A stretch of 64,000 bases of DNA from Advenella sp. FME57 (GTDB lineage Bacteria > Pseudomonadota > Gammaproteobacteria > Burkholderiales > Burkholderiaceae_B). The position numbers and the translations under genes are program-made. The DNA lies in contig NZ_JABUXU010000001.1 in assembly GCF_014897675.1 (NCBI RefSeq), positions 434,001 to 498,000 on the forward strand, read 5' to 3'. This document shows, piece by piece, positions 17,367 to 26,109 of this stretch (its first letter is position 1; the number at the start of each line of letters is the position of its first letter). The notes beneath the pieces were generated by a model. The model did no database searches. It was not told where the DNA came from and was given only the letters and a program-made list of their open reading frames with translations.

Positions 17367-17912
17367 ATGCAGATAAAAAATCAACAGGACTTCTGGTCCG
17401 GCCTGATGTTCGTGGCCGTCGGCCTGGGCTTCGTCATATTTTCCCAAGTCTATGACATGGGCACACCAAGCCGCATGGGTCCGGGCTATTTCCCTTTCTG
17501 GCTGGCCATCTGTATGGCCCTGCTTGGCGCGATTGTCACGGTCAACTCTCTGCGCGGCGAACCGGCCGAGGACAGCGCCGTCGGCCATTTCGACTGGGAC
17601 ATTCTATTTTTGATTATTGGCAGTATCTGCCTGTATGGCATCATGCTGGATCACCTGGGGCTGTACATCGCCACGCCGCTGCTGATCATTTTCTGCAGCC
17701 TGGCCAGTCATGAATTCAGCCTGCTGATCGCAGTGGGCAACGCCATTTTTCTGACGGTGTTCGCCTGGCTGGCCTTCGTCAAAGGCCTGGGCCTGATATT
17801 CCCACTTTGGCCTGAACCGATTGCCGAATGGAGCACATTGGCCCAGATCACCATCCCGCTGGGTGTCGTGATTGCAGTCGTCATGCTGGTACGTCGGATC
17901 AAAGGAAAATAA
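17367..17912 (+). CDS. tctB: Tripartite tricarboxylate transporter small membrane subunit TctB
   Basis: This 181-residue integral membrane protein has about four TM helices and the hallmark MGPGYFPFWLAI near residue 38. TctB is the small membrane partner of TctA in sodium-dependent uptake of citrate-like carboxylates. The product starts MQIKNQQDFWSGLMF, and AAGG lies 6 bp upstream. It is followed after 2 bp by tctA. The substrate-binding subunit TctC is not encoded beside it. Confidence 0.93.
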   Translation: MQIKNQQDFWSGLMFVAVGLGFVIFSQVYDMGTPSRMGPGYFPFWLAICMALLGAIVTVNSLRGEPAEDSAVGHFDWDILFLIIGSICLYGIMLDHLGLYIATPLLIIFCSLASHEFSLLIAVGNAIFLTVFAWLAFVKGLGLIFPLWPEPIAEWSTLAQITIPLGVVIAVVMLVRRIKGK

Positions 17913-17914
17913 TC

Positions 17915-19423
17915 ATGCTGGACTTATTACAACATCTGGCCCTGGGGTTCTCGGTTGCCTTTACGCCTGAAAATCTTGCCTATGCCCTGCTCGGGTGCAT
18001 TCTGGGCACACTGATCGGCGTATTGCCCGGTATCGGCCCTGTCCCTACCATTGCCATGCTGCTGCCTTTAACCTACATTCTGCCTCCCACCGCGGGCCTG
18101 ATCATGCTTGCCGGCATCTATTACGGTGCCCAATATGGCGGCTCGACAACGGCGATTCTGGTTGCCCTGCCGGGGGAGACCTCGGCGGTGGTTACCGTGC
18201 TGGACGGACACCAAATGGCCAAGAATGGTCGGGCCGGCGCTGCGCTGGCAATCGCTGCGATGGGCTCGTTCTTCGCCGGCTGTTTTGCCACCTTGCTACT
18301 GGCAGCCTTTGCGCCGCCACTGGCCGAGGTTGCCTTCAAATTCGGGCCCGCCGAGTATTTCTCTCTGATGGTGCTGGGTCTGGTCGGCGCCGTGGTCCTG
18401 GCTTCCGGCTCCCTGCCCAAAGCGATCTGCATGATTCTACTGGGTCTGCTACTGGGCATGGTCGGGACCGACGTGAACTCAGGCGTTGCCCGCTTTGACT
18501 TTGGCATTCCCGAACTGCAGGACGGTATTGACTTTGCCGTGGTTGCCATGGGTGTTTTCGGTCTGGCTGAAATCATGAACAATCTGGCGCAAAAAGAAAA
18601 CCGGGTTGATATTACAGACAAGATTGGCGCGCTGTATCCGAACCGTCAGGAGCTGCGTGAAGCCGCACCGGCGTGTATCCGCGGCACCCTGCTTGGATCC
18701 GCACTGGGTATTCTGCCCGGCGGCGGCGCCGTATTATCTTCCTTTGCTTCTTACACGCTGGAAAAGAAAATCTCCAAGCAGCCGCATCGCTTTGGCAAAG
18801 GCCATCCTGCCGGCCTGGCGGGGCCTGAATCGGCCAATAACGCCGCTGCGCAGACTTCCTTCATCCCATTGCTGACGCTGGGTATTCCCGGCAACGCGGT
18901 AATGGCATTGATGGTAGGTGCAATGACCATTCACAACATTCAGCCGGGACCACAGGTCATGTCCAGTCACCCGGAATTGTTCTGGGGTCTGATTGCTTCC
19001 ATGTGGATCGGCAACCTGATGTTGGTCATTCTGAACTTGCCACTCATCGGCCTGTGGGTCAAGCTGTTAAAAGTACCGTACCGTGTCCTTTTCCCGGCCA
19101 TTGTCCTGTTCTGCACCATCGGTGTGTACTCGCTGAACTACAACGTGTTTGACATTTACATCATGGCCATTTTCGGTGTAATCGGCTATGTGTGGAGCAA
19201 ACTCAAATGTGAAGGTGCCCCACTGCTGCTCGGATTGGTGTTGGGTCCGATGATGGAAGAAAATTTCCGTCGCGCCCTGCTGTTGTCCCGCGGTGAATTC
19301 AGCACTTTCGTCACTCGCCCATTGTCCATGTCATTGCTTATCCTGGCCGCTGCGCTTGTGGTGCTGGTCGCGCTGCCCTCGATTCGCAAGAAACGCGAAG
19401 AGACGTTCGTCGAAGAAGAATAA
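17915..19423 (+). CDS. tctA: Tripartite tricarboxylate transporter large membrane subunit TctA
   Basis: This is a 502-residue polytopic membrane protein, the usual TctA length. It carries the family signature loops GVLPGIGPVPTIAMLLP (near residue 31) and the repeated LGSALGILPGGGAVLSSF plus GKGHPAGLAGPESANNAA (near 265-310). It forms the translocation pathway with TctB. The ATG with AAAGGA 8 bp upstream lies 2 bp after the tctB stop. A strong terminator follows. The substrate depends on a TctC protein that must be supplied from elsewhere; Alcaligenaceae commonly carry many unlinked TctC paralogues. Confidence 0.95.
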   Translation: MLDLLQHLALGFSVAFTPENLAYALLGCILGTLIGVLPGIGPVPTIAMLLPLTYILPPTAGLIMLAGIYYGAQYGGSTTAILVALPGETSAVVTVLDGHQMAKNGRAGAALAIAAMGSFFAGCFATLLLAAFAPPLAEVAFKFGPAEYFSLMVLGLVGAVVLASGSLPKAICMILLGLLLGMVGTDVNSGVARFDFGIPELQDGIDFAVVAMGVFGLAEIMNNLAQKENRVDITDKIGALYPNRQELREAAPACIRGTLLGSALGILPGGGAVLSSFASYTLEKKISKQPHRFGKGHPAGLAGPESANNAAAQTSFIPLLTLGIPGNAVMALMVGAMTIHNIQPGPQVMSSHPELFWGLIASMWIGNLMLVILNLPLIGLWVKLLKVPYRVLFPAIVLFCTIGVYSLNYNVFDIYIMAIFGVIGYVWSKLKCEGAPLLLGLVLGPMMEENFRRALLLSRGEFSTFVTRPLSMSLLILAAALVVLVALPSIRKKREETFVEEE

Positions 19424-19479
19424 ACTGCAGTCCCGGGATGGCCGCGCCTTGTGGTTCGCCTGGCTGCAGTCAACAACCG

Positions 19480-19511
19480 CCCTGTACCGCTACCGGTACG
19501 GGGCTTTTTTT
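19480..19511 (+). terminator. Rho-independent terminator after tctA
   Basis: The 10-bp stem CCCTGTACCG/CGGTACGGGG (one G-T pair) with loop CTAC is followed by C and seven T. Confidence 0.9.
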
Positions 19512-19589
19512 GATGGTCGAGGGTCACAGGGTATACTTTACAGGGCAGCCCCCTATTGGTCTTTCTCCGATTTTCACAGGAATTCCCTT

Positions 19590-20162
19590 ATGACTATGCT
19601 AAGTGAAGTATTTCAGATGCAGCAGACGTTCGGCGAGGCTTTTTTGCGCAGTACGGCCATCTACTGGGGTATTTATCTGCTGTTCCGGTTCGGTGGGCGC
19701 CGCAACATCGGCTCATTGGGTTTTGCCGACATCGTCGTTGTGATGCTAGTATCGGAAGCCGTCGGCAATGGGCTGTCGGGATCTTCTGATACCATCACGG
19801 ATGGCCTGACAGTGGCAGCCGGCATCGTTCTATGGTCATTTCTGGTTGACCGTCTGGGATATTTCTTTCCAGCGGTAAGCCATGTGCTTTCGCCCGATCA
19901 GCTGTTACTTGTCAAGGACGGAATCTTGCAATTGAAAAATATGCGCCGCGAATATGTCACCCGCGCCGAATTGCTGGAGCAATTGCGCATCAACGGAGTC
20001 GATGACCTGGCGCAGGTCAGGCGCGCCTTTCTGGAAACCAATGGCGAAATCAGCGTCATCAAGGCGGACAAGCATAACGACGCCGGCGGTGCAGGCACCG
20101 CCGATACGCAATCCAAAGACGGTCGTCCGGCCACCCGAACCAGGGGCGATATCGGCCAATAG
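19590..20162 (+). CDS. DUF421 (YcaP/YetF-like) membrane protein
   Basis: This 190-residue protein has about three N-terminal TM helices followed by a cytoplasmic YetF-type domain. The family signature [20 protein letters not shown] is at about residues 29-48. The soluble domain contains [20 protein letters not shown] and [21 protein letters not shown], and ends with a polar Gly/Asp-rich tail. The role is unknown in most bacteria; in Bacillus, relatives have been linked to spore or envelope functions. AGGAA lies 9 bp before the ATG. It stands alone between two terminator-bounded units. Confidence 0.85.
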   Translation: MTMLSEVFQMQQTFGEAFLRSTAIYWGIYLLFRFGGRRNIGSLGFADIVVVMLVSEAVGNGLSGSSDTITDGLTVAAGIVLWSFLVDRLGYFFPAVSHVLSPDQLLLVKDGILQLKNMRREYVTRAELLEQLRINGVDDLAQVRRAFLETNGEISVIKADKHNDAGGAGTADTQSKDGRPATRTRGDIGQ

Positions 20163-20436
20163 CCGGCAAAACCAACCACAGTACGCTCAAACCCGTTTTG
20201 ACCGGATGTCATCATTTCGAAACACAAGCGGCAAAAAAGCGGCTAATATGACGCCCATCGCGTTTTTTCAGGGCAATTCTGGCGCGCGCATCCCGCTTTT
20301 TTACGTTGCCCGATCGCAACACCCCTTTCGTTTTCCTGCAGATACGGATCAGCTTTGGCCGCGCGCGTCAGAACTGGGTACGCGTGGTGCTGCTGTCCAC
20401 GGTTCTGCACGATCACATGCATTTTGGAATGATGTC

Positions 20437-21675
20437 ATGACTTTGCAGCATTTATTTGCGGCTATCGCCCGCGGCAATCTCGTTCGCCAGATCATCATCG
20501 GCCTGGTTCTTGGTATTTTGTTTGGCGTATTTTTTCCACAGGCAGCCCAATCGAGCCAGATTATCGGCACCTTCTTTACCGGCGCCCTTAAGGCGGTCGC
20601 ACCGGTGCTGGTCTTTGTACTGGTCATGGCTGCGATTGCCCAACATCGCAGTGGTACCGAAGTATATATCAAACCCATTTTATTGTTGTACGTGCTGGGT
20701 ACGTTTTCGGCAGCATTGGTTGCGGTTGTGGCCAGCTTTGCCTTTCCGACTACGCTTACACTGGTGACCAGCCAGGTCACGCAAAGTGCCCCGACAGGCA
20801 TTATAGAAGTATTGCGATCGCTGGTGCTCAACGTGATCGATAACCCAGTCAATGCCATTCTGACAGCCAATTATATCGGCATCCTGAGCTGGGCCATTTT
20901 GCTGGGCATCGGTCTGCGTCACGCTGGCGTCGCCACCAAGGCTATCTTGAGCGACGCAGCGCAGGCCGTGACCAAGGTCGTGCGCTGGGTAATCCGCCTG
21001 GCGCCATTGGGCATTTTCAGTCTGATCGCAGTTACCGTGGCAACAACCGGCCTGGGCGAACTCATGGTCTATGGTCGGCTATTGCTGGTTCTGGTCAGCT
21101 GCATGCTTTTTGTCGCGCTGGTCATCAACCCGCTCCTTGTGTATTTCAAGCTTCGCCGCAACCCCTATCCGCTGGTATTCCGGTGCCTGGCCGAAAGTGG
21201 CGTCACGGCATTTTTTACGCGCAGCTCAGCCGCCAATATTCCAGTTAATCTGCTTCTGTGCAAAAAACTGGGCCTGCACGAAGATACTTACTCGGTGTCT
21301 ATCCCGCTGGGGGCAACCATCAACATGGCCGGGGCGGCCGTGACCATCACGGTCCTGACATTGGCTGCCGTTCATACATTGAATATTCAGATTGATATTC
21401 CGACCGCATTGTTGCTGAGCTTGCTGGCAACAGTCGGCGCCTGCGGCGCCTCGGGCGTACCCGGTGGTTCGCTGCTGTTGATTCCAATGGCCTGCAGCCT
21501 GTTTGGCATCAACAATGACCTGGCCGCACAGGTGGTAACGGTCGGCTTCATCATCAGCGTCGTGCAGGACTCCAGTGAAACTGCGCTCAATTCCTCCACC
21601 GATGTGCTGTTTACTGCCGCGGCGGACAAAGCCATGCTGACCCCGGGAGCAACAGAACGCGAAATCGCAATCTGA
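20437..21675 (+). CDS. sstT: Sodium:serine/threonine symporter SstT
   Basis: This 412-residue dicarboxylate/amino acid:cation symporter closely matches E. coli SstT (414 aa). Shared blocks include [50 protein letters not shown] and [20 protein letters not shown]. It imports serine and threonine with sodium. The frame is open far upstream, but homology begins at this ATG. About 270 bp of apparently non-coding DNA precede it. It is followed by a strong terminator. Confidence 0.95.
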   Translation: MTLQHLFAAIARGNLVRQIIIGLVLGILFGVFFPQAAQSSQIIGTFFTGALKAVAPVLVFVLVMAAIAQHRSGTEVYIKPILLLYVLGTFSAALVAVVASFAFPTTLTLVTSQVTQSAPTGIIEVLRSLVLNVIDNPVNAILTANYIGILSWAILLGIGLRHAGVATKAILSDAAQAVTKVVRWVIRLAPLGIFSLIAVTVATTGLGELMVYGRLLLVLVSCMLFVALVINPLLVYFKLRRNPYPLVFRCLAESGVTAFFTRSSAANIPVNLLLCKKLGLHEDTYSVSIPLGATINMAGAAVTITVLTLAAVHTLNIQIDIPTALLLSLLATVGACGASGVPGGSLLLIPMACSLFGINNDLAAQVVTVGFIISVVQDSSETALNSSTDVLFTAAADKAMLTPGATEREIAI

Positions 21676-21713
21676 GACGGCATGCTGGGTAAATAGCACT
21701 TACAAACAGAAAA

Positions 21714-21747
21714 CCGGCTCATGGGCCTGCCCATGGCCGGTTTTTTT
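21714..21747. terminator. Terminator after sstT, possibly shared with the barstar gene
   Basis: The stem is CCGGC-(bulged T)-CATGGG / CCCATG-GCCGG with loop CCTG, followed by seven T. Four A flank the other side, so it may also work weakly for the convergent minus-strand unit. Confidence 0.85.
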
Positions 21748-21859
21748 CTGCCATACGATCGATGAAAAGGAGCGACGGGCAAGGCGCCATCTGCACAATC
21801 CAGATTCCAGCGCAGGTCAGCCAATCAGACAGAACACGCTCTACCTTGGGCTTGTCCAC

Positions 21860-22189
21860 TCAATCGAGCTCAAGCTGCACGTCGTCACGCTCGCTAGCCA
21901 CCGCCCTGAAAATATCCAGCAATCCTTCATAATACAGTTCACCCAGCTCAATCGCGCTTCTGGCATGGCCATGCCAGACAATCCGGTAAGGGCCCTTTAC
22001 ATCCGCGCTCAGGCTATCGTATAGTGCATCAAGATTGCGACCGAAATACTGGGGCAGATGCAGCGCTATTTGCAATTGATCATAAACATCATCAATCGAA
22101 TGAATATGCGTTAGTTCGCAGGTCTTGAGCGGCGCGGGGGGGCGGCGCACAGCCTTCATTCTCCTGCGTTTCGAGGTTCTCATCGACAT
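21860..22189 (-). CDS. Barstar family ribonuclease inhibitor
   Basis: This 109-residue cytoplasmic protein has a basic N-terminal extension (SKRRRMKAVRRPP) and then the barstar domain. The key motif LPQYFGRNLDALYDSL holds Asp54 and Asp58, spaced like Asp35 and Asp39 of barstar that plug the barnase active site. It begins 10 bp inside the upstream RNase gene, so the two are translationally linked. It would protect the cell from its own barnase-like enzyme before export. An internal ATG (Met11) is a possible alternative start. Confidence 0.9.
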   Translation of the reverse strand: MSMRTSKRRRMKAVRRPPAPLKTCELTHIHSIDDVYDQLQIALHLPQYFGRNLDALYDSLSADVKGPYRIVWHGHARSAIELGELYYEGLLDIFRAVASERDDVQLELD

Positions 22190-22683
22190 GCTGGCACCTT
22201 GTGAAATGTCTCATAATGATCCACGGTCACGTACTGCTGGCCGGCCCGGGCGAAGACCAGCCGTTTGGCGTTGCGCTTTTTCCCGCGGTAGTCCAGATCA
22301 GCCTCTCTCCATTGCCACCGGGGCAGACGACGCTCATAATTGCCAAAGTGATCACCGCCAATAGATTTACCGCGCAATGCGGGGATATCGGAAAAATAAC
22401 GCCCTGGCGACCACCCCGCCTGCCGGGCCTGCTTTTTCGTCACAAAGTAGGCAGGCAGCTGTTGGCGGGACGTCAGCGAGCGCACGATGTCTGTCAGTTG
22501 CGAGGTATCGATCTGTCCGTCAAGCTCGGCCTTGTTGAAAACGTCCAGCACGACTTCACAGCGATCGGCACCGCCGGCTAAAGTATCGCTGCTCTTGACA
22601 GGAGCCGGTTCGGGCGCAGCCCAACCCATGGCATACGCCGGCGCGCAAATTGCTAATATCAATGTCGACAGGAACCGTTGCAT
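22180..22683 (-). CDS. Exported barnase-type guanyl-preferring ribonuclease
   Basis: This 167-residue ribonuclease has a Sec signal peptide (MQRFLSTLILAICAPAYA). The barnase fold is clear: LPAYFVTKKQARQAGW, GKSIGGDHFGNYERRLP, WREADLDY and VDHYETFHKV. The catalytic set is complete and spaced exactly as in barnase: Glu127, Arg137, Arg141, His156 (compare Glu73, Arg83, Arg87, His102). Two Cys (42 and 166) could form a disulfide, absent in barnase. The ATG was chosen for the signal peptide. The neighbouring barstar overlaps by 10 bp. It may serve nutrient RNA scavenging or competition. Confidence 0.92.
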   Translation of the reverse strand: MQRFLSTLILAICAPAYAMGWAAPEPAPVKSSDTLAGGADRCEVVLDVFNKAELDGQIDTSQLTDIVRSLTSRQQLPAYFVTKKQARQAGWSPGRYFSDIPALRGKSIGGDHFGNYERRLPRWQWREADLDYRGKKRNAKRLVFARAGQQYVTVDHYETFHKVPACR

Positions 22684-22875
22684 ATCGCCACTCGCAAACG
22701 TGTTTTTGGTGTTCAGAGTGTAGCCGATTGTGTTGACAGAATGACGAAAATCTGACAGATCCAATGATACATTTTAACTAAACCGCTATTCCTTAACCAC
22801 GAAGCTGTAATTTGGTTTAATGTTGCGACTGTTGTTTCTGTCCGGCTAATTGCGCAGCTGTAACATATATTTTCC

Positions 22876-24222
22876 ATGACAAATCTCTCCCCCCACGACA
22901 CTGCCAAAGACGGTGCAGCATCTGACGATGCGACCCATATCATGCTGCAACGGCGCTTTGCCCCTTATTTCTGGACACAGATATCGGGCGCGGCCAACGA
23001 CAATCTGTTCAAGTTCGCGGTCACAATCATGCTTACGTATCATGTTTCGGTCAGCTGGTTGCCGCCGGAGATGGCCGGCGTCGTGATCAATGGCATGTTC
23101 ATTATCCCGTTTTTGCTGCTGTCCGCCGTGAGCGGGCAAATGTCAGACAAATTCGAGAAAGCGCGTTTCATGCGCTGGATCAAAACCGCTGAAATCGGAA
23201 TCATGGGACTGGCCGCGTTCGCACTCATTTACCAGCAAGTGTACATCCTGCTGCTATGCGTGTTGCTGATGGGCATCCATTCGACCGTTTTCGGGCCGGT
23301 CAAGTTTGCCTATCTGCCCCAGGTCTTTCACGGCACAACACTGGTCAGCAGCAACGGCTGGGTCGAAATGGGCACCTTTGTCGCGATACTGCTGGGCAAT
23401 ATGGCTGGCGGATTCTTGGCCGGCATAGAAGGCTTCGGCTATCATTATGTGGCCGCCAGTTGCGTATTGATTGCGGTCACGGGCAGACTCTGTTCAGGGC
23501 TAGTTCCGCCCACCCCCATGTCGTCCCCCGACCTGAAACTGGACTGGAATCCGATCGGCGGTACGATAGAAAATATCAAGTACGCCTTTCATGATCGACA
23601 TGTTTTCAAAAGCATTCTGCTGATCAGCTGGATGTGGTTTTTTGGCGCAGTGTATCTGAATATATTCCCCGTCTTTGCCAAGGAAATCCTGCGTGGCGAC
23701 GAACAGGTTGCCACCTTGCTTCTGGGCGTATTTTCCATCGGCGTGGGGTTTGGCTCTGTCCTTTGCGGCTGGATCGGCAAGAAAGGGCTCAATGTACTCA
23801 AGCTTGTTCCCGTGGGCGCCGCCGGCATGACCGTTTTTTCCATTGCGTTGTACTTTCTGGCCCATGATTTGAATGCCACGCATCTGCTGGCGCTACACGA
23901 ATTTGTCAGGCTTCCCACAAACTGGCTGTTGCTCGCCGGGCTATTCCTGCTGAGCATGTCGGCCGGGCTGTACAGCGTGCCGCTTTATGTCCTGATTCAA
24001 CAAAAGACACCAAAAACTCATTCCTCGCGTGTGATTGCCGCCAACAATATCATGAATGCCATTTTCCTGGTAGCCAGCTCGGTCATTACCGGGCTGCTGA
24101 TTGCCTTCAGTACCGTCCCGCTGATCGTTCTTTTTCTTGGCATCGCCAATGCCATTTTCGTTTTTGTCGTCATGCGCTCCGACCATTCGTACATTACTGA
24201 AATGCGCGAGCCTATGGAGTAA
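22876..24222 (+). CDS. MFS transporter, lysophospholipid transporter LplT-like
   Basis: This 448-residue major facilitator has about 12 TM segments. The start RFAPYFWTQISGAANDNLFKFAV is the LplT/Aas-type hallmark, followed by FGPVKFAYLPQ in place of the usual loop motif. LplT proteins flip lysophospholipids across the inner membrane for re-acylation. No acyltransferase or acyl-ACP synthetase domain is fused. The next gene is the CDP-diacylglycerol hydrolase Cdh, which supports a role in phospholipid turnover. There is no strong Shine-Dalgarno, but the start fits the homologous N-terminus. Confidence 0.8.
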   Translation: MTNLSPHDTAKDGAASDDATHIMLQRRFAPYFWTQISGAANDNLFKFAVTIMLTYHVSVSWLPPEMAGVVINGMFIIPFLLLSAVSGQMSDKFEKARFMRWIKTAEIGIMGLAAFALIYQQVYILLLCVLLMGIHSTVFGPVKFAYLPQVFHGTTLVSSNGWVEMGTFVAILLGNMAGGFLAGIEGFGYHYVAASCVLIAVTGRLCSGLVPPTPMSSPDLKLDWNPIGGTIENIKYAFHDRHVFKSILLISWMWFFGAVYLNIFPVFAKEILRGDEQVATLLLGVFSIGVGFGSVLCGWIGKKGLNVLKLVPVGAAGMTVFSIALYFLAHDLNATHLLALHEFVRLPTNWLLLAGLFLLSMSAGLYSVPLYVLIQQKTPKTHSSRVIAANNIMNAIFLVASSVITGLLIAFSTVPLIVLFLGIANAIFVFVVMRSDHSYITEMREPME

Positions 24223-24251
24223 TTGGCAAGCACACTGAACAAGGAGTGAAT

Positions 24252-25043
24252 ATGTCTGTCCGGTCCCGTTGCGGGCTTGCCGCCGCTATGCTCATTGCCG
24301 TCAGCCTGCTGGCGGCATGCAGTACATCTGCGATTCCCGAACCGAAGGCGGCAGTGCCTAGCAAACCGGTGGCACGCGGCGACATACTCTGGCATTTTGT
24401 GCATGATCAATGCGTTCCCAATCAGCTGGCCGGCCAGAATCCGCCACTGCCGTGTATTAAGGTCGATATGGACAACGGCTACGCCATCTTCAAGGATAAA
24501 AACGGACCCCTGCAGTATTTGCATATGCCCACCCGGCACGTGACGGGTCTGGAAGATCCTGCGCTACTGAGCGCAAGCCGCACGCCGTATTTTGCACAAG
24601 CCTGGCACGCCCGCCACTATATGGATCGATTGCTGGGCAGTGCCATCGCAGAGCAAGACTATTCGTTTACCGTCAATTCACAATCGGGTCGCAGCCAAAA
24701 TCATCTGCATATCCACATCTCCTGTATCCGCCCTGCCCTGCGTGAGCGCCTGCTTGCCTTGCAATCGCAGCTCGATTCCCGGTGGCAGCCGGTGCCGGGA
24801 GGGATCAATGGCCATGCGTACCAGGCGCGAACCCTGTCGCTGAACGAGCTTGAGCAGCATGGCGCCATCGCACTGACCATCGCCTCACTGGCGCACGCGC
24901 GGCAGGACATGGCCAATGTGAGTCTGGCCCTGTATCCGCTGTCTGAACAGCACTTTCTGCTTTTTGCAACCCACCGCCCGGGGGCGTCGGCTGAAGGAGA
25001 CTTTCAGGACCATCGCTGCCCGCAATTGTTGGCAGGCCGTTAG
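24252..25043 (+). CDS. cdh: CDP-diacylglycerol pyrophosphatase, lipoprotein
   Basis: Cdh hydrolyses CDP-diacylglycerol to phosphatidate and CMP. The 263-residue product has a lipobox (SLLAAC at about residues 18-23) and matches E. coli Cdh along its length: QCVPNQ, KDKNGPLQYLHMPT, NSQSGRSQNHLHIHISCIRP (HIT-like HxHxH), RWQPVPGGINGHAYQAR, and the C-terminal FQDHRC. E. coli Cdh keeps an uncleaved anchor, whereas this one appears lipidated. The ATG is used because AAGGA is 6 bp upstream. It follows the LplT-like gene by 29 bp, probably as an operon. Confidence 0.93.
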   Translation: MSVRSRCGLAAAMLIAVSLLAACSTSAIPEPKAAVPSKPVARGDILWHFVHDQCVPNQLAGQNPPLPCIKVDMDNGYAIFKDKNGPLQYLHMPTRHVTGLEDPALLSASRTPYFAQAWHARHYMDRLLGSAIAEQDYSFTVNSQSGRSQNHLHIHISCIRPALRERLLALQSQLDSRWQPVPGGINGHAYQARTLSLNELEQHGAIALTIASLAHARQDMANVSLALYPLSEQHFLLFATHRPGASAEGDFQDHRCPQLLAGR

Positions 25044-25449
25044 GCGATCAGACGCCATTGCGCCCACGTTCGTCATGCGCTTCACGTCATTTTCGTCATC
25101 TACGCCTTTGAGGCCCTTGTCATTCAGGGCGCATTCCCAGCCCTGACTGTGGACCATAGCGGCAGCGATCGGCTTGCGGCAACCGCAAGTGCCGTAAATA
25201 CCCTAAAAAGGCCGGTGCAAACCCCGCAGCACGACCTCTGACACAATGCCGTCAACTCCGTATTTTTTTGAAACAGGCAATTTGTGACAATTCCAACACC
25301 CAGCTGGGCACTGTAGGACGACCGTATGATTTCGTAAATATGTTTATCGGTTACTGAATTTTCTGACCGCCGCAAATAAGTTATAGTATATTGATTCGTC
25401 ATAGTCAGGAACGGCGGTTCGTACCCCGTTCGCAAGCGTAAGGATATAC
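25044..25449. other. 406-bp intergenic region
   Basis: I see no gene here. The last about 100 bp are AT-rich and contain TATAGTATATTG near 25384, a plausible -10 zone for the following gene. No clear terminator for cdh is visible. Confidence 0.45.
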
Positions 25450-25986
25450 ATGAAATCGTTCATAAAGTTGCTCATATTGCTGCTGGTTGCGGCAGCCATT
25501 GCATTTGGTGCGTGGAAAATTATTGAGACAACACTTTTCAATGATGACGATGTCGAACTTCCCCAGCAGTCAGAACTGCGTCAGCCTCCTCCTGCGCCGG
25601 TCCCTCCGCCAAAGCAGGAAGATCCCTATCAGAATGCGCAAGGTGAAGATGCCAGCAATGATAGTGCGCCCGTCACACTTACCTGCATCGATGCCAGTAA
25701 AATCATTGCAGAGCTTTATGACATGCGCGTGAATGGCAAGACGCAGGACGAAGCCAACGAAGCCGTCAGCAACAACACCGCCATCCCTGACGAACGTGTC
25801 TCTTCATTTATCGAGTTTGTCGAGCTGTTGTGGTCTACTCCCAAGGAGAAGATCGTAGAAAAAAATCGCTTCATCAAGGATTTCACGGCAAACTGCGACA
25901 AACTGGCGCAGGCAGCATCGTCGGCGCCAGCCGCCCCTGCAGCGCCAGAGACACCAGCCAAACCTGCGGCACCCGCTGCACAATAA
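25450..25986 (+). CDS. Hypothetical N-terminally anchored protein with Pro/Ala-rich linkers
   Basis: This 178-residue protein has a start MKSFIKLLILLLVAAAIAFGAW that is a signal anchor. Next come an acidic/Pro-rich linker (PPPAPVPPPKQEDP), a small helical domain of about 85 residues with two Cys (CIDASKIIAELYDMRVNG ... FTANCDKL), and a low-complexity Ala/Pro tail. AAGGA is 6 bp before the ATG. The two Cys could form a periplasmic disulfide. I do not recognise the domain. It is monocistronic between cdh and a convergent gene. Confidence 0.7.
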   Translation: MKSFIKLLILLLVAAAIAFGAWKIIETTLFNDDDVELPQQSELRQPPPAPVPPPKQEDPYQNAQGEDASNDSAPVTLTCIDASKIIAELYDMRVNGKTQDEANEAVSNNTAIPDERVSSFIEFVELLWSTPKEKIVEKNRFIKDFTANCDKLAQAASSAPAAPAAPETPAKPAAPAAQ

Positions 25987-26109
25987 GCTGCTGAAGCCGC
26001 CTGTGCTGACGGCCCGGACGGCAAAACTCAGCGCCAGCAAGGTGCACGCGATGACGTGTTCGCCTTGCACCACAGACGCCAGGATGCACTGAGCTTGGTC
26101 GCAAGCAAT

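Noticed and set aside
19954-20436. N-terminal extension of SstT in the same open frame
   Set aside because: The extra residues do not match SstT, they overlap the DUF421 gene in another frame, and homology starts at the ATG at 20437.
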